DNA from: Luteipulveratus mongoliensis
GTDB taxonomy: Bacteria; Actinomycetota; Actinomycetes; Actinomycetales; Dermatophilaceae
Direction of reading: 5' to 3'
Length of the DNA: 64,000 nt
Assembly (NCBI RefSeq): GCF_001190945.1
Contig: NZ_CP011112.1
Location: 2,294,001-2,358,000 of the forward strand
The notes below the pieces were generated by a model, which had not been told where the DNA came from, made no database searches, and saw nothing but the letters and a program-made list of their open reading frames with translations. Position 1 is the first letter of the stretch, and every line of letters starts with the position of its first letter. The position numbers and the translations under genes are program-made. Below, in pieces: positions 36,614-45,726 of this stretch.

Positions 36614-39592
36614 TCACGGGTGGGTCTTGAAGGCGTCCACGATCATGTAGTCGCCGTCCTTCATGGTGCCGGTGAGCGTGTGGACGCCCGGTGGAAGACC
36701 GGTGATCGACACGACCGTGGCCTGGTAGACCCGGGTCGGCGTGGAGAAGCTCACGGTCTTGTACGCCTTGCCGTCGAGCACCAGGTCAACGTTGCCCTCG
36801 TCGGTGTTCGTCTGGCTGATCACGTCGACGCCGGTGCCGTTGAAGGTCAGGCTCCAGGTGTCGCCGACGTGCTGCGTCGCCCATATGTCGTCGAGGTACG
36901 ACTTCGCGCCACCTGCTGACGTGCCTCGCCAGCCCCATCCGGACCCGGTGTAGACGACGCCGGAGATGTCGTTGAGCTGCTCGGGCTGCGAGGTCTTCTT
37001 CAGGTCGAGCGTGACGTCCTGCTGACCCCGCCGTACTCCGAGAGTGAGCGTGCCGCCCGGGGCGATCTTGTTGTACTCCCGCCAGAAGGTGTTCCGGTCG
37101 GTCGTGACGGCAGCCTGGTTGACCTTGAGGACGTCATCTCCCGTCTTGAGGCCGGCCTGGGCTGCGGCCGAGCCGGCCGGGACCTCGCTCAGGTAGAGGC
37201 CGATCGGCTCAGTCAGTCCCAAGGAGGACTGCACCGCCTTCGAGGGGATGTTGATCGCAGTCGCACCGAGGAACTTCTCGGGCTGGGCCTGCGGCGTGGT
37301 CGGGGCTGTGGCGCCCACATCCCGGTAGTCGATGACCGCCTTCGGAGGCACCTGCGCGCCAGGCGTACCGAACCCGTTCATAGCGAAGTTGCGGAAGCCC
37401 AACGCGATCGCCGGCGAGCTGGCACCGACCGTGAAGTCGTAGCTGTCAGCCGGATCCTTGGCGACGAACCCGGGATCGGCGACGGCCGAGCTCACGTCCA
37501 TGCCGGCGGCCACCCATGGCGACGCCGGATCGATCGATGTCCCGTCGGAGGAGAGCCGGACGAGGCCGCTCCCATCAGGGTTCACCGAGACCGGCAGACC
37601 GCCGTTCCAGAACAGGTTTCGGTCGATCTGGTACTTCGCGGTCTTGGGGTCGTTCAGGACGTTGTTGTACGGCAGTCCGCCGAGGGTGATGTTGTGCTCG
37701 ATCACGTCGCCGTCGTCGCTGTGGCTGACCTGTTCGTAGATCGATCCGTTGACCAGGATGTTGTTCTGCACCGTGCGGACGTAGCCGTCACGCAGCTTGA
37801 TGCCGCCCTTCAGCACCAGGTTGTCCTTGACCACGTAGTTCGACGAGCCGTCGTCCAGGTCGATCGCCCAGTCGCCGTCGTGCCAGAACCGGTTGTGCTC
37901 GATGGTGATCGGTTCGAGGACATCCAGCTTCATCAGGTGCTTCGCCTGGCTGTCCGTGAGCTTTGTGCCCTTGCTTCCCTCGAACTCGGTGTCCGGTCCG
38001 AGCTGGTTGTTGCCGGCGCTGGCCCAGAAGCGGCTGCGTCCCCAGGCGTTGATCGAGCCGTTGTCACCGGTCGACTGGACGCAGTTGAACAGGTCGTTGT
38101 TCTTGATGTCGTGCCCGCCCCAGGTGCCGTCCTCGAAGTTCAGACACGCACGGGGGCTCCCGTCGATCGTGTTGCGATCGACGGTGACGTCACGGCTCAT
38201 CGCGATGTTGATGCCCGAGGACTGCTTCTCGAACTGCCCCATGTCGTGCATCAGGTTGCCGGTGACCTGGATGTCGCGCGGGTAGTCATTGGTCTTGGGC
38301 CCAGGTTGTACGTCGTCGACGGCGACGTCGTCGTAGTAGTTGTGCGAGTAGTTGCGCACGGCCGATGAGGATCCGACGATCTGTACGTCGGTCGCGCCGT
38401 CCTGCTCGAAACGGTTGCCTCGGATGACGTCGTGGTCGCCATATCCGTCGATGAGGACGCCGTTGCCGCCGAGCTGGTCGAACATCGAGCCGGCGATCGT
38501 CACGCGGCGGGTGTTCTTCAGGTGCACGGCAGCCTTACGGACCACAGACCAGTCGCCCTTGGCCAGAGGCTCGAACGTCTCGCCGAACAGCGTGCGATGG
38601 GTGTGGGCGAAACGGAACCCGGAGAAAGCGATGTCGTGGGCTGGACGAGCACTGGAATCGCCGGTCACGGTGATCAGCTGATCCTGCTCGGCCGTCTGGA
38701 CCGTGGCCTTGGCCGGGTCGATCCCCGCCGGCGGGTAGTAGCTGAGCTGACCTGTCGACCGGTCGTAGTGCCACTCGCCCGGAGCATCGAGCTCCTCCAG
38801 CACGTTCTCTGCCATGACCGGACCGACGCGTCCGGGGCCGCCACCGAGGCTGATCCCGCAGTCCTGGGGCCGGTTGTTGTCTCCCACGAAGTGCATGTCG
38901 AGCTTGTCGTTGGTGCGACCGCTCACCGTGAAGCCGAAGCTGCCCCAGTCTCCGCAGTGCATCGCACGAACGAGCGCGGTGTTCGGGTGTGCCCAGCCGG
39001 CCGATCTTGCCTGGAGGTCAGCCAACGACGTGGACCCTTCAAGTCGACTGGCCGAGCGGTCGTAGTTCGGATAGCGGGCCAGGATCTGGCGTTTGCCGTC
39101 GACGAACAGTCCGTCGAAGTCGAGCCCCTTGGGCACGTCGGCGGTGAGCACCTTGCTGCCGGGTGCCTTCGGTCGCCAGAGCGCATGCAGCTGCCGGCCT
39201 CCGCTCAGGGTCACGTTGGCGCCAGGTGCCGCCGCCCACGTAACCGGCCTCGAAGCGGTGCCGGAGTCGGCCTCGGTCAAGGACAGAGGCGAGCTCAGCT
39301 CGTACGTGCCGCCGGCGACCTGGACGCTCAACGCGCGGTTCCTGCCTTCGGCGCGGAGCACCTTGCGGACGGCCTGCTGAGCCCCGGCCAAGGTCGCGAG
39401 TGGCTTGCGAGCCGAGGTTCCTGGGTTGTGGTCGTTGCCGTGAGTGGAGACGTAGATCGTGACCCCGTGAGAGCCAGCGGAGCCGGGATCGGCCGACGGA
39501 GTGGCACCTGCGGTTGATCCCGCGAGGGCCATCGCCGACGCGGAGGCGATCGAACCGAGAAACAGGCGTCGCGGGCTGAGCGGGATTCTCAT
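36614..39592 (-). CDS. Large secreted right-handed beta-helix protein with PDZ domain
   Basis: A 992-residue exported protein. The N-terminus SPRRLFLGSIASASAMALAG looks like a Tat signal. After IYVSTHGNDHNPGTSARKPLATLAGAQ, typical of secreted parallel beta-helix enzymes, many short parallel-beta repeats run to about residue 690 (NNLVLKGG, HNRFWHDGD and similar). A PDZ domain lies at about 795-865 (SEVPAGSAAAQAGLKTGDDVLKVN), and a beta-sandwich-like domain that may bind sugar ends the protein (from about 890). The helix could be a polysaccharide lyase or glycosidase; the catalytic residues cannot be assigned. Its end forms a hairpin with the convergent small secreted gene. Confidence 0.82.
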   Translation of the reverse strand: MRIPLSPRRLFLGSIASASAMALAGSTAGATPSADPGSAGSHGVTIYVSTHGNDHNPGTSARKPLATLAGAQQAVRKVLRAEGRNRALSVQVAGGTYELSSPLSLTEADSGTASRPVTWAAAPGANVTLSGGRQLHALWRPKAPGSKVLTADVPKGLDFDGLFVDGKRQILARYPNYDRSASRLEGSTSLADLQARSAGWAHPNTALVRAMHCGDWGSFGFTVSGRTNDKLDMHFVGDNNRPQDCGISLGGGPGRVGPVMAENVLEELDAPGEWHYDRSTGQLSYYPPAGIDPAKATVQTAEQDQLITVTGDSSARPAHDIAFSGFRFAHTHRTLFGETFEPLAKGDWSVVRKAAVHLKNTRRVTIAGSMFDQLGGNGVLIDGYGDHDVIRGNRFEQDGATDVQIVGSSSAVRNYSHNYYDDVAVDDVQPGPKTNDYPRDIQVTGNLMHDMGQFEKQSSGINIAMSRDVTVDRNTIDGSPRACLNFEDGTWGGHDIKNNDLFNCVQSTGDNGSINAWGRSRFWASAGNNQLGPDTEFEGSKGTKLTDSQAKHLMKLDVLEPITIEHNRFWHDGDWAIDLDDGSSNYVVKDNLVLKGGIKLRDGYVRTVQNNILVNGSIYEQVSHSDDGDVIEHNITLGGLPYNNVLNDPKTAKYQIDRNLFWNGGLPVSVNPDGSGLVRLSSDGTSIDPASPWVAAGMDVSSAVADPGFVAKDPADSYDFTVGASSPAIALGFRNFAMNGFGTPGAQVPPKAVIDYRDVGATAPTTPQAQPEKFLGATAINIPSKAVQSSLGLTEPIGLYLSEVPAGSAAAQAGLKTGDDVLKVNQAAVTTDRNTFWREYNKIAPGGTLTLGVRRGQQDVTLDLKKTSQPEQLNDISGVVYTGSGWGWRGTSAGGAKSYLDDIWATQHVGDTWSLTFNGTGVDVISQTNTDEGNVDLVLDGKAYKTVSFSTPTRVYQATVVSITGLPPGVHTLTGTMKDGDYMIVDAFKTHP

Positions 39593-39893
39593 GGCTGTCC
39601 CTAAACATCCGATGACTGGGTTGGGAGCGGACGCTACTCCCGACTCAATGGCGCGTCAACGGAAGGGACGAAATCACTGGTGCATAGCGCTGTTCGCGAG
39701 GTAGCGCCGGCTGCGCGCCGTGCTGCCGCGCCGACGAGCCCGGCCAACCGGCGCTTTAAAGATCCAATGTTTGGCGGTGCCTTTGCAGGAAGACCGAGCC
39801 CGACGCGGGAGGCGTCGATGATCACCCTGCGCGTCGTTGGTCGGCACCCGCTGGAGGCCCGGAGACCGTTGTCTCCGGGCCGTTGCGTTTGCC
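39593..39893. other. Gene-free stretch with one terminator
   Basis: Between the beta-helix gene start and the end of the DUF1772 gene. It should contain the beta-helix promoter, which I cannot place, and the hairpin at 39856-39881. Open frames on plus are antisense or uncoded. Confidence 0.5.
39856..39881 (-). terminator. Hairpin terminator of the NmrA-DUF1772 operon
   Basis: An 11-bp perfect stem (GGCCCGGAGAC type) with a four-base loop, 13 bases past the DUF1772 stop codon on the minus strand. Confidence 0.7.
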
Positions 39894-40364
39894 TTACGGG
39901 TGCGCGCGGAGCGCTCCCACGAGGGCGCCGAGCGAACCGATGGCCACGACTGTGCGTACGACGTTCCAGCGAATCCATTTGTCCTCGAACAGCTTTCGCG
40001 CCTCCTCGATGGCCTTGGTCGCCTCCAGCTTGTCGTTCAGCGGGATGTTGATCCCGAACGTGATGGCGAGCGTGGCGGCGTACAGGACGACGGCGGCAAT
40101 GAGCCAGGGGAGTGCTTCCTTGTGCGATCCGACCGCGACCACGACCAGAGCCAGGATGCCCAGCACGATCGGCCCGCCGAAGATGATGGCGAACCAGCCG
40201 TTGAGGATCTTGATGTTCATGCTGCGCATGGCCAGGACGAACGTGCGGTCGTCGGTGGCCGACAGCCCAGGCATCACCGCGATGCTGAAGGTGAGGTAGA
40301 GACCGGCCATCAGGCCCGTTGTCAGTGTGGTAGCGATGATCGCTGCCGTGCGGATGCTGTTCAT
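39894..40364 (-). CDS. DUF1772 membrane protein
   Basis: A 156-residue protein with four hydrophobic segments and the DUF1772 pattern: TTGLMAGLYLTFSIAVMPGL at the start, MRSMNIKILNGWF, then NIPLNDKLEA and WIRWNVVRTV. Relatives are annotated as anthrone-oxygenase-like, but function in bacteria is not established. It overlaps the upstream NmrA gene by four bases, so the two are co-translated. Confidence 0.85.
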   Translation of the reverse strand: MNSIRTAAIIATTLTTGLMAGLYLTFSIAVMPGLSATDDRTFVLAMRSMNIKILNGWFAIIFGGPIVLGILALVVVAVGSHKEALPWLIAAVVLYAATLAITFGINIPLNDKLEATKAIEEARKLFEDKWIRWNVVRTVVAIGSLGALVGALRAHP

Positions 40365-41212
40365 GACTGGCTCCAGACTCCGTGCGCGGCCGCCTCGGCG
40401 ACGACCTCACTGAAGGCTCGGGCGGGACGCCCCAGAGCCTGTTGTACGCCGTCGGCCGGCGTGCGGTTTCGGCCGTCGAGGATCTCCTCGAAGAGTGCTG
40501 CCAGACCCGCCGCGTCCTCCGTCGGGAGGCCGAGCTGCTCGAGGTCGGCGATGAACGCCTCTGGCGGCACCTGCTCGAATCTCACGGATCGCCCTGTCGC
40601 AGAAGCGATCTCAGCGGCGGCCTCGGTGAAGGAGACCGCGCTCGGCCCACTCACCTCGTACGTCTTGCCGCGGTGCCGCTCGTCTGTGAGAGCGGCCGTG
40701 ACGACCGCCGCGATGTCGCCCGTGTCGGTGAACGGCTCGGGCATGTCAGCGGCTGGCAGGCTGATCACACCGCTCATGATGGCCGGATGGAACAGCCCTT
40801 CGGTGAAGTTCTGCGCAAAGACGGAGGCCGTGACGACAGTCCAGTCGAGGCCGCTGTCACGCAGCGCCTGCTCGGACTCGACCGCGCCGGGCTCGTTGCG
40901 ACCGGACAGGAGCACGATGTGCTCCAGACCTTCCTCGCGGGCGATGGCGGCGATGCGAGCGATGGCCTGCGGTGCGCCGGGGAGCGCCAGGTCGGGCTGG
41001 TAGACGAGGTACGCCGCCCGCGCGCCTGAGAGGGCCGGCCGCCAGGTGCTCTCGTCGGTCCAGTCGAACGGGGTCTGCTCGGAGCGGCCGACGGGCCGTA
41101 CGTCGACGCCCTGGCTGCTCAGAGCCTGGAGGACGTCGCGGCCGGTCTTGCCGCGCGGGCAGGTGATGACGACGGTGTGGGTGCGGGTCTGGGTCGTGGT
41201 GTCGGTGTTCAT
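40361..41212 (-). CDS. NmrA-like NAD(P)-binding protein
   Basis: A 283-residue atypical short-chain dehydrogenase fold of the NmrA/QOR2 type. It has an N-terminal VVITCPRGKTGRDVLQAL nucleotide loop (a variant of GxxGxxG), then HIVLLSGRNEPGAVESEQALRDSGLDWTVVTASVFAQNF, typical for this family. It may be a redox-sensing or quinone-linked protein. The ATG at 41212 faces the AraC gene 85 bases away, whose product is the likely regulator. A longer upstream frame is antisense of the AraC gene. Confidence 0.85.
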   Translation of the reverse strand: MNTDTTTQTRTHTVVITCPRGKTGRDVLQALSSQGVDVRPVGRSEQTPFDWTDESTWRPALSGARAAYLVYQPDLALPGAPQAIARIAAIAREEGLEHIVLLSGRNEPGAVESEQALRDSGLDWTVVTASVFAQNFTEGLFHPAIMSGVISLPAADMPEPFTDTGDIAAVVTAALTDERHRGKTYEVSGPSAVSFTEAAAEIASATGRSVRFEQVPPEAFIADLEQLGLPTEDAAGLAALFEEILDGRNRTPADGVQQALGRPARAFSEVVAEAAAHGVWSQS

Positions 41213-41297
41213 GAAGACCAGTGAAGTCGGCGAGAGCGAGACGAACCATGCCTCAAACTCTTGTCGACATACGTGATCGTCCTGCATCATCGACGTC

Positions 41298-42266
41298 ATG
41301 GATCTCACCAGCGCCCTTCTCGCCGGCCCTCGGGCGCAGCGCGCCTTCGCTCTCAAGGTGTGCCTGGCCAGCGGGTGGCGACTACGCATCCAGGACGAGG
41401 CTGCGCTCTGCCTCGTGACACCCATGCGTGGTGAGGTCACCGTCCGGTTCGACGACGGCGAGACCGCGCGGGTCGGGGTCGGTGAGGTCGTCCTGGTGCG
41501 CGGCAACGATCACTACGACACCTACGACGACCCCGACGCACCCCAGCTCGCGGCGATCGACCCGAACGGCCAGTGCTTCGCACCCGACGGCACTCTGCTC
41601 AAGGACCAGCTCAGCCTCGGAGTCCGCACCTGGGGCGATGACCCGGACGGTCAGTCGGTCTTCGTCACGGCGAGCTACGCCGAGACCAACGAGGTCGGCA
41701 GCCGGCTGATGCTCGCGCTGCCCCGGCTCCTGGTGATCTCGGCCGACCGGCTGGAGTGGCCGGTCGTCTCGATGCTGCAGGCCGAGATGATCCGGACCGC
41801 TCCCGGTCAGGACGTGGTGATCGACCGGCTCCTGGACCTGCTGCTGATGGGCGTGCTGCGCGTCTGGGCGCAGGACAGCACTCACGAGGCGCCCGGGTGG
41901 GCGGGCGGTGGTGACGACGAGATCGTCCGTGCTGCGCTGGCCGCCATTCACCACAACCCGGCCGAGGCCTGGACCGTCGCGTCACTCGCGCGATTCACGG
42001 GAGTCTCCCGGGCCGTCCTGGCGCGGCGGTTCGCCGACGCGGTCGGTGAGCCGCCGATGGCGTACCTCACGCGCTGGCGGATTCAGCTGGCCGCGGACCT
42101 CCTCGTCGAGGAGTCGTCCACACTCCAACGCGTGGCGCGGGAGGTCGGCTACGCCTCGCCGTTCGGTCTGAGTGCGGCCTTCAAGCGAATCAAGGGGATG
42201 AGCCCTCAGCAGTTCCGTGATCGAGCCCGAGCAGAGCGCGCGGCGCGAGACGCTCAGACGGGTTGA
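41298..42266 (+). CDS. AraC-family regulator with cupin sensor
   Basis: A 322-residue activator: an N-terminal cupin domain (about 10-190, AraC_binding-like) and two C-terminal helix-turn-helix motifs (about 205-305; SLARFTGVSRAVLARRFADAVGEPPMAYL and VAREVGYASPFGLSAAFKRIKGMSPQQFR). Divergent from the NmrA-DUF1772 operon, which it probably controls, as often seen with this pair. Confidence 0.9.
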   Translation: MDLTSALLAGPRAQRAFALKVCLASGWRLRIQDEAALCLVTPMRGEVTVRFDDGETARVGVGEVVLVRGNDHYDTYDDPDAPQLAAIDPNGQCFAPDGTLLKDQLSLGVRTWGDDPDGQSVFVTASYAETNEVGSRLMLALPRLLVISADRLEWPVVSMLQAEMIRTAPGQDVVIDRLLDLLLMGVLRVWAQDSTHEAPGWAGGGDDEIVRAALAAIHHNPAEAWTVASLARFTGVSRAVLARRFADAVGEPPMAYLTRWRIQLAADLLVEESSTLQRVAREVGYASPFGLSAAFKRIKGMSPQQFRDRARAERAARDAQTG

Positions 42267-42303
42267 GTGCGCGTCCGTCGAGCCACCCTGAGATGCTCGC
42301 CGC

Positions 42304-43338
42304 ATGGCCTTGTGGGGACGCAGCAAGCGAAGCGCGCGGGACAGCCGCCAGACACAGATCGACGCCTTTTGGCAGTGGTGGTCGGACGAGGGGGCGCAGC
42401 AGTGCGCCTCGGCGCTCGGCGACGGCGGGCCAGAGCTGGTGAATGCGCTGCTGGCGCCCAAGGTCGACGAGATCGCGCGGGGACTGGCCTGGGAGGCAGG
42501 GCCTGGCAGCGAGGCCATCCACCAGCTGGTCGTCACTGCGGACGGTGATCCTGAGCTCCGCGCCGTGGCTCGCCGGTGGCTCACCACCGCCCCCGAGACG
42601 GACATCGTGTGGTGCTACGCCGATAGCCGTCAGCCGGCTGTGGACATCGATGAGGTCGAGATCGACCTCGAGGACCACCAGGTCCAGGCCGCTCAGGCGA
42701 CGGTCGGCGTACGACGTCAGGGCGTTCGCGTCGACGTCACCGTCCACCATCCTGTGCTGCGCGATCTCGACGAGCCGCGTCGGGCGATGGCAGCGTTCCT
42801 GCTGCTGGACGCGGCGCTGGGGGAGGAGCAGACCGAGACCTGGATCGGTGAGCTGGTGCCGAGCCTGACCAAGCCGCTCGACGGGTTCGGGCTGCGCGGA
42901 CTGATCTCGGTCGTCCGCGACCTGCGTGAGGAGTTCCGCGACGAGGACGGCAAACCGGTCTGGGTGACGCTCGAAGGCCAGGGATTTGCCGGCCCGGTTG
43001 TCGCGGTCGCGCAGGTTCCGTTGGCCGCCCCATCGGCGCCCGAGCTCGACACCTACGTCGCCGTCGTCGCGGAGTTCGCGGACCGCACGGAGGACGGCCT
43101 GCCTGGTGAGAAGTCAGTCGCGGCCCTGCAGCGTCTGGAGTCAGCGATCGCGGAGCGGCTCGGTGACTCAGGTCGCCTCGTCGCGCACGAGACGACTGGT
43201 GGGGCTCGTCGGCTGCACTGCTACGTCGACGGCACGGTCGAGGTCCCCGATCTCTCGGACGCCTGGGGCGAGGGCAAGCTCACCACCCACGTCGAGTACG
43301 ACCCGGGTTGGAGCGCGGTCCAGCACTTGCGGGGCTAG
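42304..43338 (+). CDS. Conserved-looking hypothetical protein, 344 aa
   Basis: A soluble, acidic protein without a signal or membrane segment. The second half has mixed alpha/beta composition and resembles DUF695-type sequences only loosely. It begins 37 bases after the AraC gene and ends with a 59-base overlap with the convergent P1 peptidase gene. Confidence 0.65.
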   Translation: MALWGRSKRSARDSRQTQIDAFWQWWSDEGAQQCASALGDGGPELVNALLAPKVDEIARGLAWEAGPGSEAIHQLVVTADGDPELRAVARRWLTTAPETDIVWCYADSRQPAVDIDEVEIDLEDHQVQAAQATVGVRRQGVRVDVTVHHPVLRDLDEPRRAMAAFLLLDAALGEEQTETWIGELVPSLTKPLDGFGLRGLISVVRDLREEFRDEDGKPVWVTLEGQGFAGPVVAVAQVPLAAPSAPELDTYVAVVAEFADRTEDGLPGEKSVAALQRLESAIAERLGDSGRLVAHETTGGARRLHCYVDGTVEVPDLSDAWGEGKLTTHVEYDPGWSAVQHLRG

Positions 43339-44329
43339 CCGCGAGATCGGCGGCGGTCAGGCCGTACGCCGTCCGCCCGGCTCTCCCGGTCGTCGTCCGA
43401 GCCTGCAGCAGGGAGTGGAGGATCGCTGCCTCCGTGGCCTCGATGGTTGCCGTGAAGAGAGCGTCGAGCGTCGGGTCTGGCGGCGCTGCTGTCGGCTCCG
43501 CGCTGGAGAAGGCGATGGCGTAGTCACCACTGCCGTGCCGGTAGTCGGCGCCCAGGCGACCCATCGCGTACACCGCCCGTCGTGCCATGCGACCGAGCTG
43601 GCGCGCGTCGACGGGTGCATCGGTTGCGACCACGATCATGCACGAGTTGCCTTGAGCCTCAAGGTGATCCGACTGCTCGGCTGCGGCGGGCGGCTCGATG
43701 GCGCGACCACGAATCGTGAGAGTGCCGGAGAAGTTCGTCTGCACGAGCACGCCGACGACGTGATCGCCGCCGGCGCGGGACGCCGTGCCGATCCCGCCCT
43801 TGAAGCCGAGTGCGCGCATCCCGGTGCCTGCGCCGACCGCACCTTCTTCGGGCCGTGATCCAGTGGCGTTGTCGAGGGCGGCCAGCACGTGCTCCTCGCG
43901 GACGGGTCGCGTGCGGATGTCGGAGAGCCAGCCGTCGTTGCACTCGCCGACCACGGGATTCAGCGAGATCGTCGCCTCATGTCCGGGGCGGCGGAGCATC
44001 CACGTGACGAGAGCATCGGCGGCTCGGAAGGCGGACAGCGTCGAGGTCAGCACGATCGGGGTCTCCAGGTCCCCGAGCTCGCTGATCTGGGTGGCGCCAA
44101 TCAGCTTGCCGTGGCCGTTGCCGACAAAAACGTTGCAGGGCAATGATTTTCGGCTCTCATCAAGCTGTCGGGGTACGACTGCTGTCACGCCCGAGTGGAT
44201 CTCGCGGCCGTCGGTGACGGTGGTCTGGCCGACCTCTACACCGTCGACGTCGGTGATCGAGTCAGTCGCTCCAGCGGGGCAGGTGTGCGCAAGGAGCGCG
44301 TGGACATCCACGTCCGGGTGGTCAGCCAT
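43280..44329 (-). CDS. P1-family (DmpA/BapA-type) aminopeptidase
   Basis: A 349-residue N-terminal nucleophile hydrolase of peptidase family S58. The start (ITDVDGVEVGQTTV) and the middle (VGECNDGWLSDIR; GAVGAGTGMRALGFKGGIGTASR) are family hallmarks. The predicted self-cleavage is Asn228-Ser229 in GNSCMIVVATDAP; the freed Ser229 is the nucleophile. Members remove D-amino acids or beta-amino acids from peptides. An IclR regulator gene starts 96 bases away on the other strand. Confidence 0.88.
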   Translation of the reverse strand: MADHPDVDVHALLAHTCPAGATDSITDVDGVEVGQTTVTDGREIHSGVTAVVPRQLDESRKSLPCNVFVGNGHGKLIGATQISELGDLETPIVLTSTLSAFRAADALVTWMLRRPGHEATISLNPVVGECNDGWLSDIRTRPVREEHVLAALDNATGSRPEEGAVGAGTGMRALGFKGGIGTASRAGGDHVVGVLVQTNFSGTLTIRGRAIEPPAAAEQSDHLEAQGNSCMIVVATDAPVDARQLGRMARRAVYAMGRLGADYRHGSGDYAIAFSSAEPTAAPPDPTLDALFTATIEATEAAILHSLLQARTTTGRAGRTAYGLTAADLAASPASAGPRSNPGRTRRGW

Positions 44330-44425
44330 GTGCCCACGGTAGGTTGCGAGACGACGATGCCGGACCGAGGGAGCCTGCGACCTCGGCCGGAGGAGGAGTC
44401 TCGCCAAGAAGGACAGGTGACGCAG

Positions 44426-45100
44426 ATGGCGCAGGAGCATCCGGCGACGTCCGATGTCGGCGGCGAGACATCGCAGACGATGGATCGCGGGCTCGAGGTT
44501 CTCGATCTGCTCGCGTCCGGTGACCACCCGCTGGGGATGACCGTGACCGAGCTGTCCGCGGCACTCGGCGTCGGACGTCCCGTCGTCTATCGCCTCGTCG
44601 CGTCCTTGATGCGGCACGACTTCGTGGTGCGTCGTGATGACGGCCGAATCCGGTTGGGGCTGGGCCTGATGCGGATGTCAGCATCCGTGCTCCCACTGCT
44701 GCGGGACACCGCGCTCCCGATCTTGCGGCGCCTGGCCGATGACCTGCAGGCAACGGCTCATCTGGCCGTGGTCGATCGTGGTGATGCGGTCGCGCTCGCG
44801 GTCGTCGAACCCAGTCGTTCCGACCTGCACGTGTCCTACCGGGTCGGCGCGCGTCATCCGCTCGATGCCGGTGCAGCGGGGCGCGCGATCCTCCTCGGGC
44901 GCGAGAGCGCGTCGGACGCGACCTTCGTGACGACGGACGGCGAGCTGCAGGCTGGGGCGCACGGACTCGCGGCGCCGGTGCTGGCCGTGCCCGGTCTGGA
45001 GGCGTCGATCGGCGTGGTGTCGTTGCGGGTGCTGGACGGCGATGTGGCAGGCCCGGCCGTGGTCAGGGCCGCCGAGGAGCTGGCGACCGACCTGACCTAG
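44426..45100 (+). CDS. IclR-family regulator
   Basis: A 224-residue protein with an N-terminal winged helix-turn-helix (about 20-75; TVTELSAALGVGRPVVYRLVASLMRH) and a C-terminal IclR effector domain (LHVSYRVGARHPLDAGAAGRAIL). The ATG has AGGTGA five bases upstream. It is slightly shorter than usual (about 250). It probably controls the divergent P1 aminopeptidase gene. Confidence 0.85.
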   Translation: MAQEHPATSDVGGETSQTMDRGLEVLDLLASGDHPLGMTVTELSAALGVGRPVVYRLVASLMRHDFVVRRDDGRIRLGLGLMRMSASVLPLLRDTALPILRRLADDLQATAHLAVVDRGDAVALAVVEPSRSDLHVSYRVGARHPLDAGAAGRAILLGRESASDATFVTTDGELQAGAHGLAAPVLAVPGLEASIGVVSLRVLDGDVAGPAVVRAAEELATDLT

Positions 45101-45205
45101 CGGGCTCGGTCCGTCGGTTGGCTTGCGGTCCACAACGACGCCAGCAACATCCGCCACGGCAACGTCCCATCGGGTGGGGCGTCGCGATTTGAGAAGGGGT
45201 AGTAG

Positions 45206-45248
45206 CGCACTGTGCACTGCCTCACGAGATGGGGCAGTGCACAGTGCG
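45206..45248. terminator. Bidirectional hairpin terminator
   Basis: A 16-bp perfect inverted repeat (45206-45221 with 45233-45248), 11-base loop, between the convergent IclR and YjbR genes. Confidence 0.8.
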
Positions 45249-45300
45249 TCAGTAGGTGCCCGGTCTCGAACGTGTCCCAGGTGATGGGCAGATCTGAGAC

Positions 45301-45717
45301 TCAGCCCGGACCGTGCGCGGCGAGCCAGGTCTCGGCTCGCCGCCGCGACGCGCGTGACAGCCATGCGTCCTGGACGACCTCGACGAGCTGGTCGCGCCTC
45401 AGCTCACCAATCCGGCTGCCGCGCAACAGAACTGAAGGATGCCCGTTGAAATGCGCAGTGGTGAACCACGGCGACGAAGGATCCTGGACGAGGGCTTCCT
45501 TGTCGTCAGGTGACGGGACCCAGAAGACGATGACGTCGTCGTACGGCTCACCCGTCCCGGGGTCGAACGCGTCCTTGCGCGGCGTGCGGAAGGAGAGGAA
45601 GGACTTGCCGCCGACCTGGTAGGCAACGGCGCCGCGCGACGAGGTCTCGCTGGTGACGTGGGGCATCGACTCGGCCGTGTCGTACACGTCCTGAAGTCGG
45701 GCTCTTCGCGCTGCCAC
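45301..45717 (-). CDS. MmcQ/YjbR family protein
   Basis: A 138-residue protein of the MmcQ/YjbR (DUF419) type, with GKSFLSFRTPRKDAFD, ALVQDPSSPWFTTAHFNGHPSVLL and the C-terminal DAWLSRASRRRAETWL. Proposed DNA-binding fold, function unproven. It starts with GTG nine bases after the Lrp-type gene, so they share an mRNA. Confidence 0.85.
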   Translation of the reverse strand: MAARRARLQDVYDTAESMPHVTSETSSRGAVAYQVGGKSFLSFRTPRKDAFDPGTGEPYDDVIVFWVPSPDDKEALVQDPSSPWFTTAHFNGHPSVLLRGSRIGELRRDQLVEVVQDAWLSRASRRRAETWLAAHGPG

Positions 45718-45726
45718 GACGTCAGG

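Noticed and set aside
41255-41275. TTGTCGACAT near the AraC/NmrA divergent region, one base from the GntR box core
   Set aside because: The second half-site does not match and the genes are better explained by the AraC regulator.
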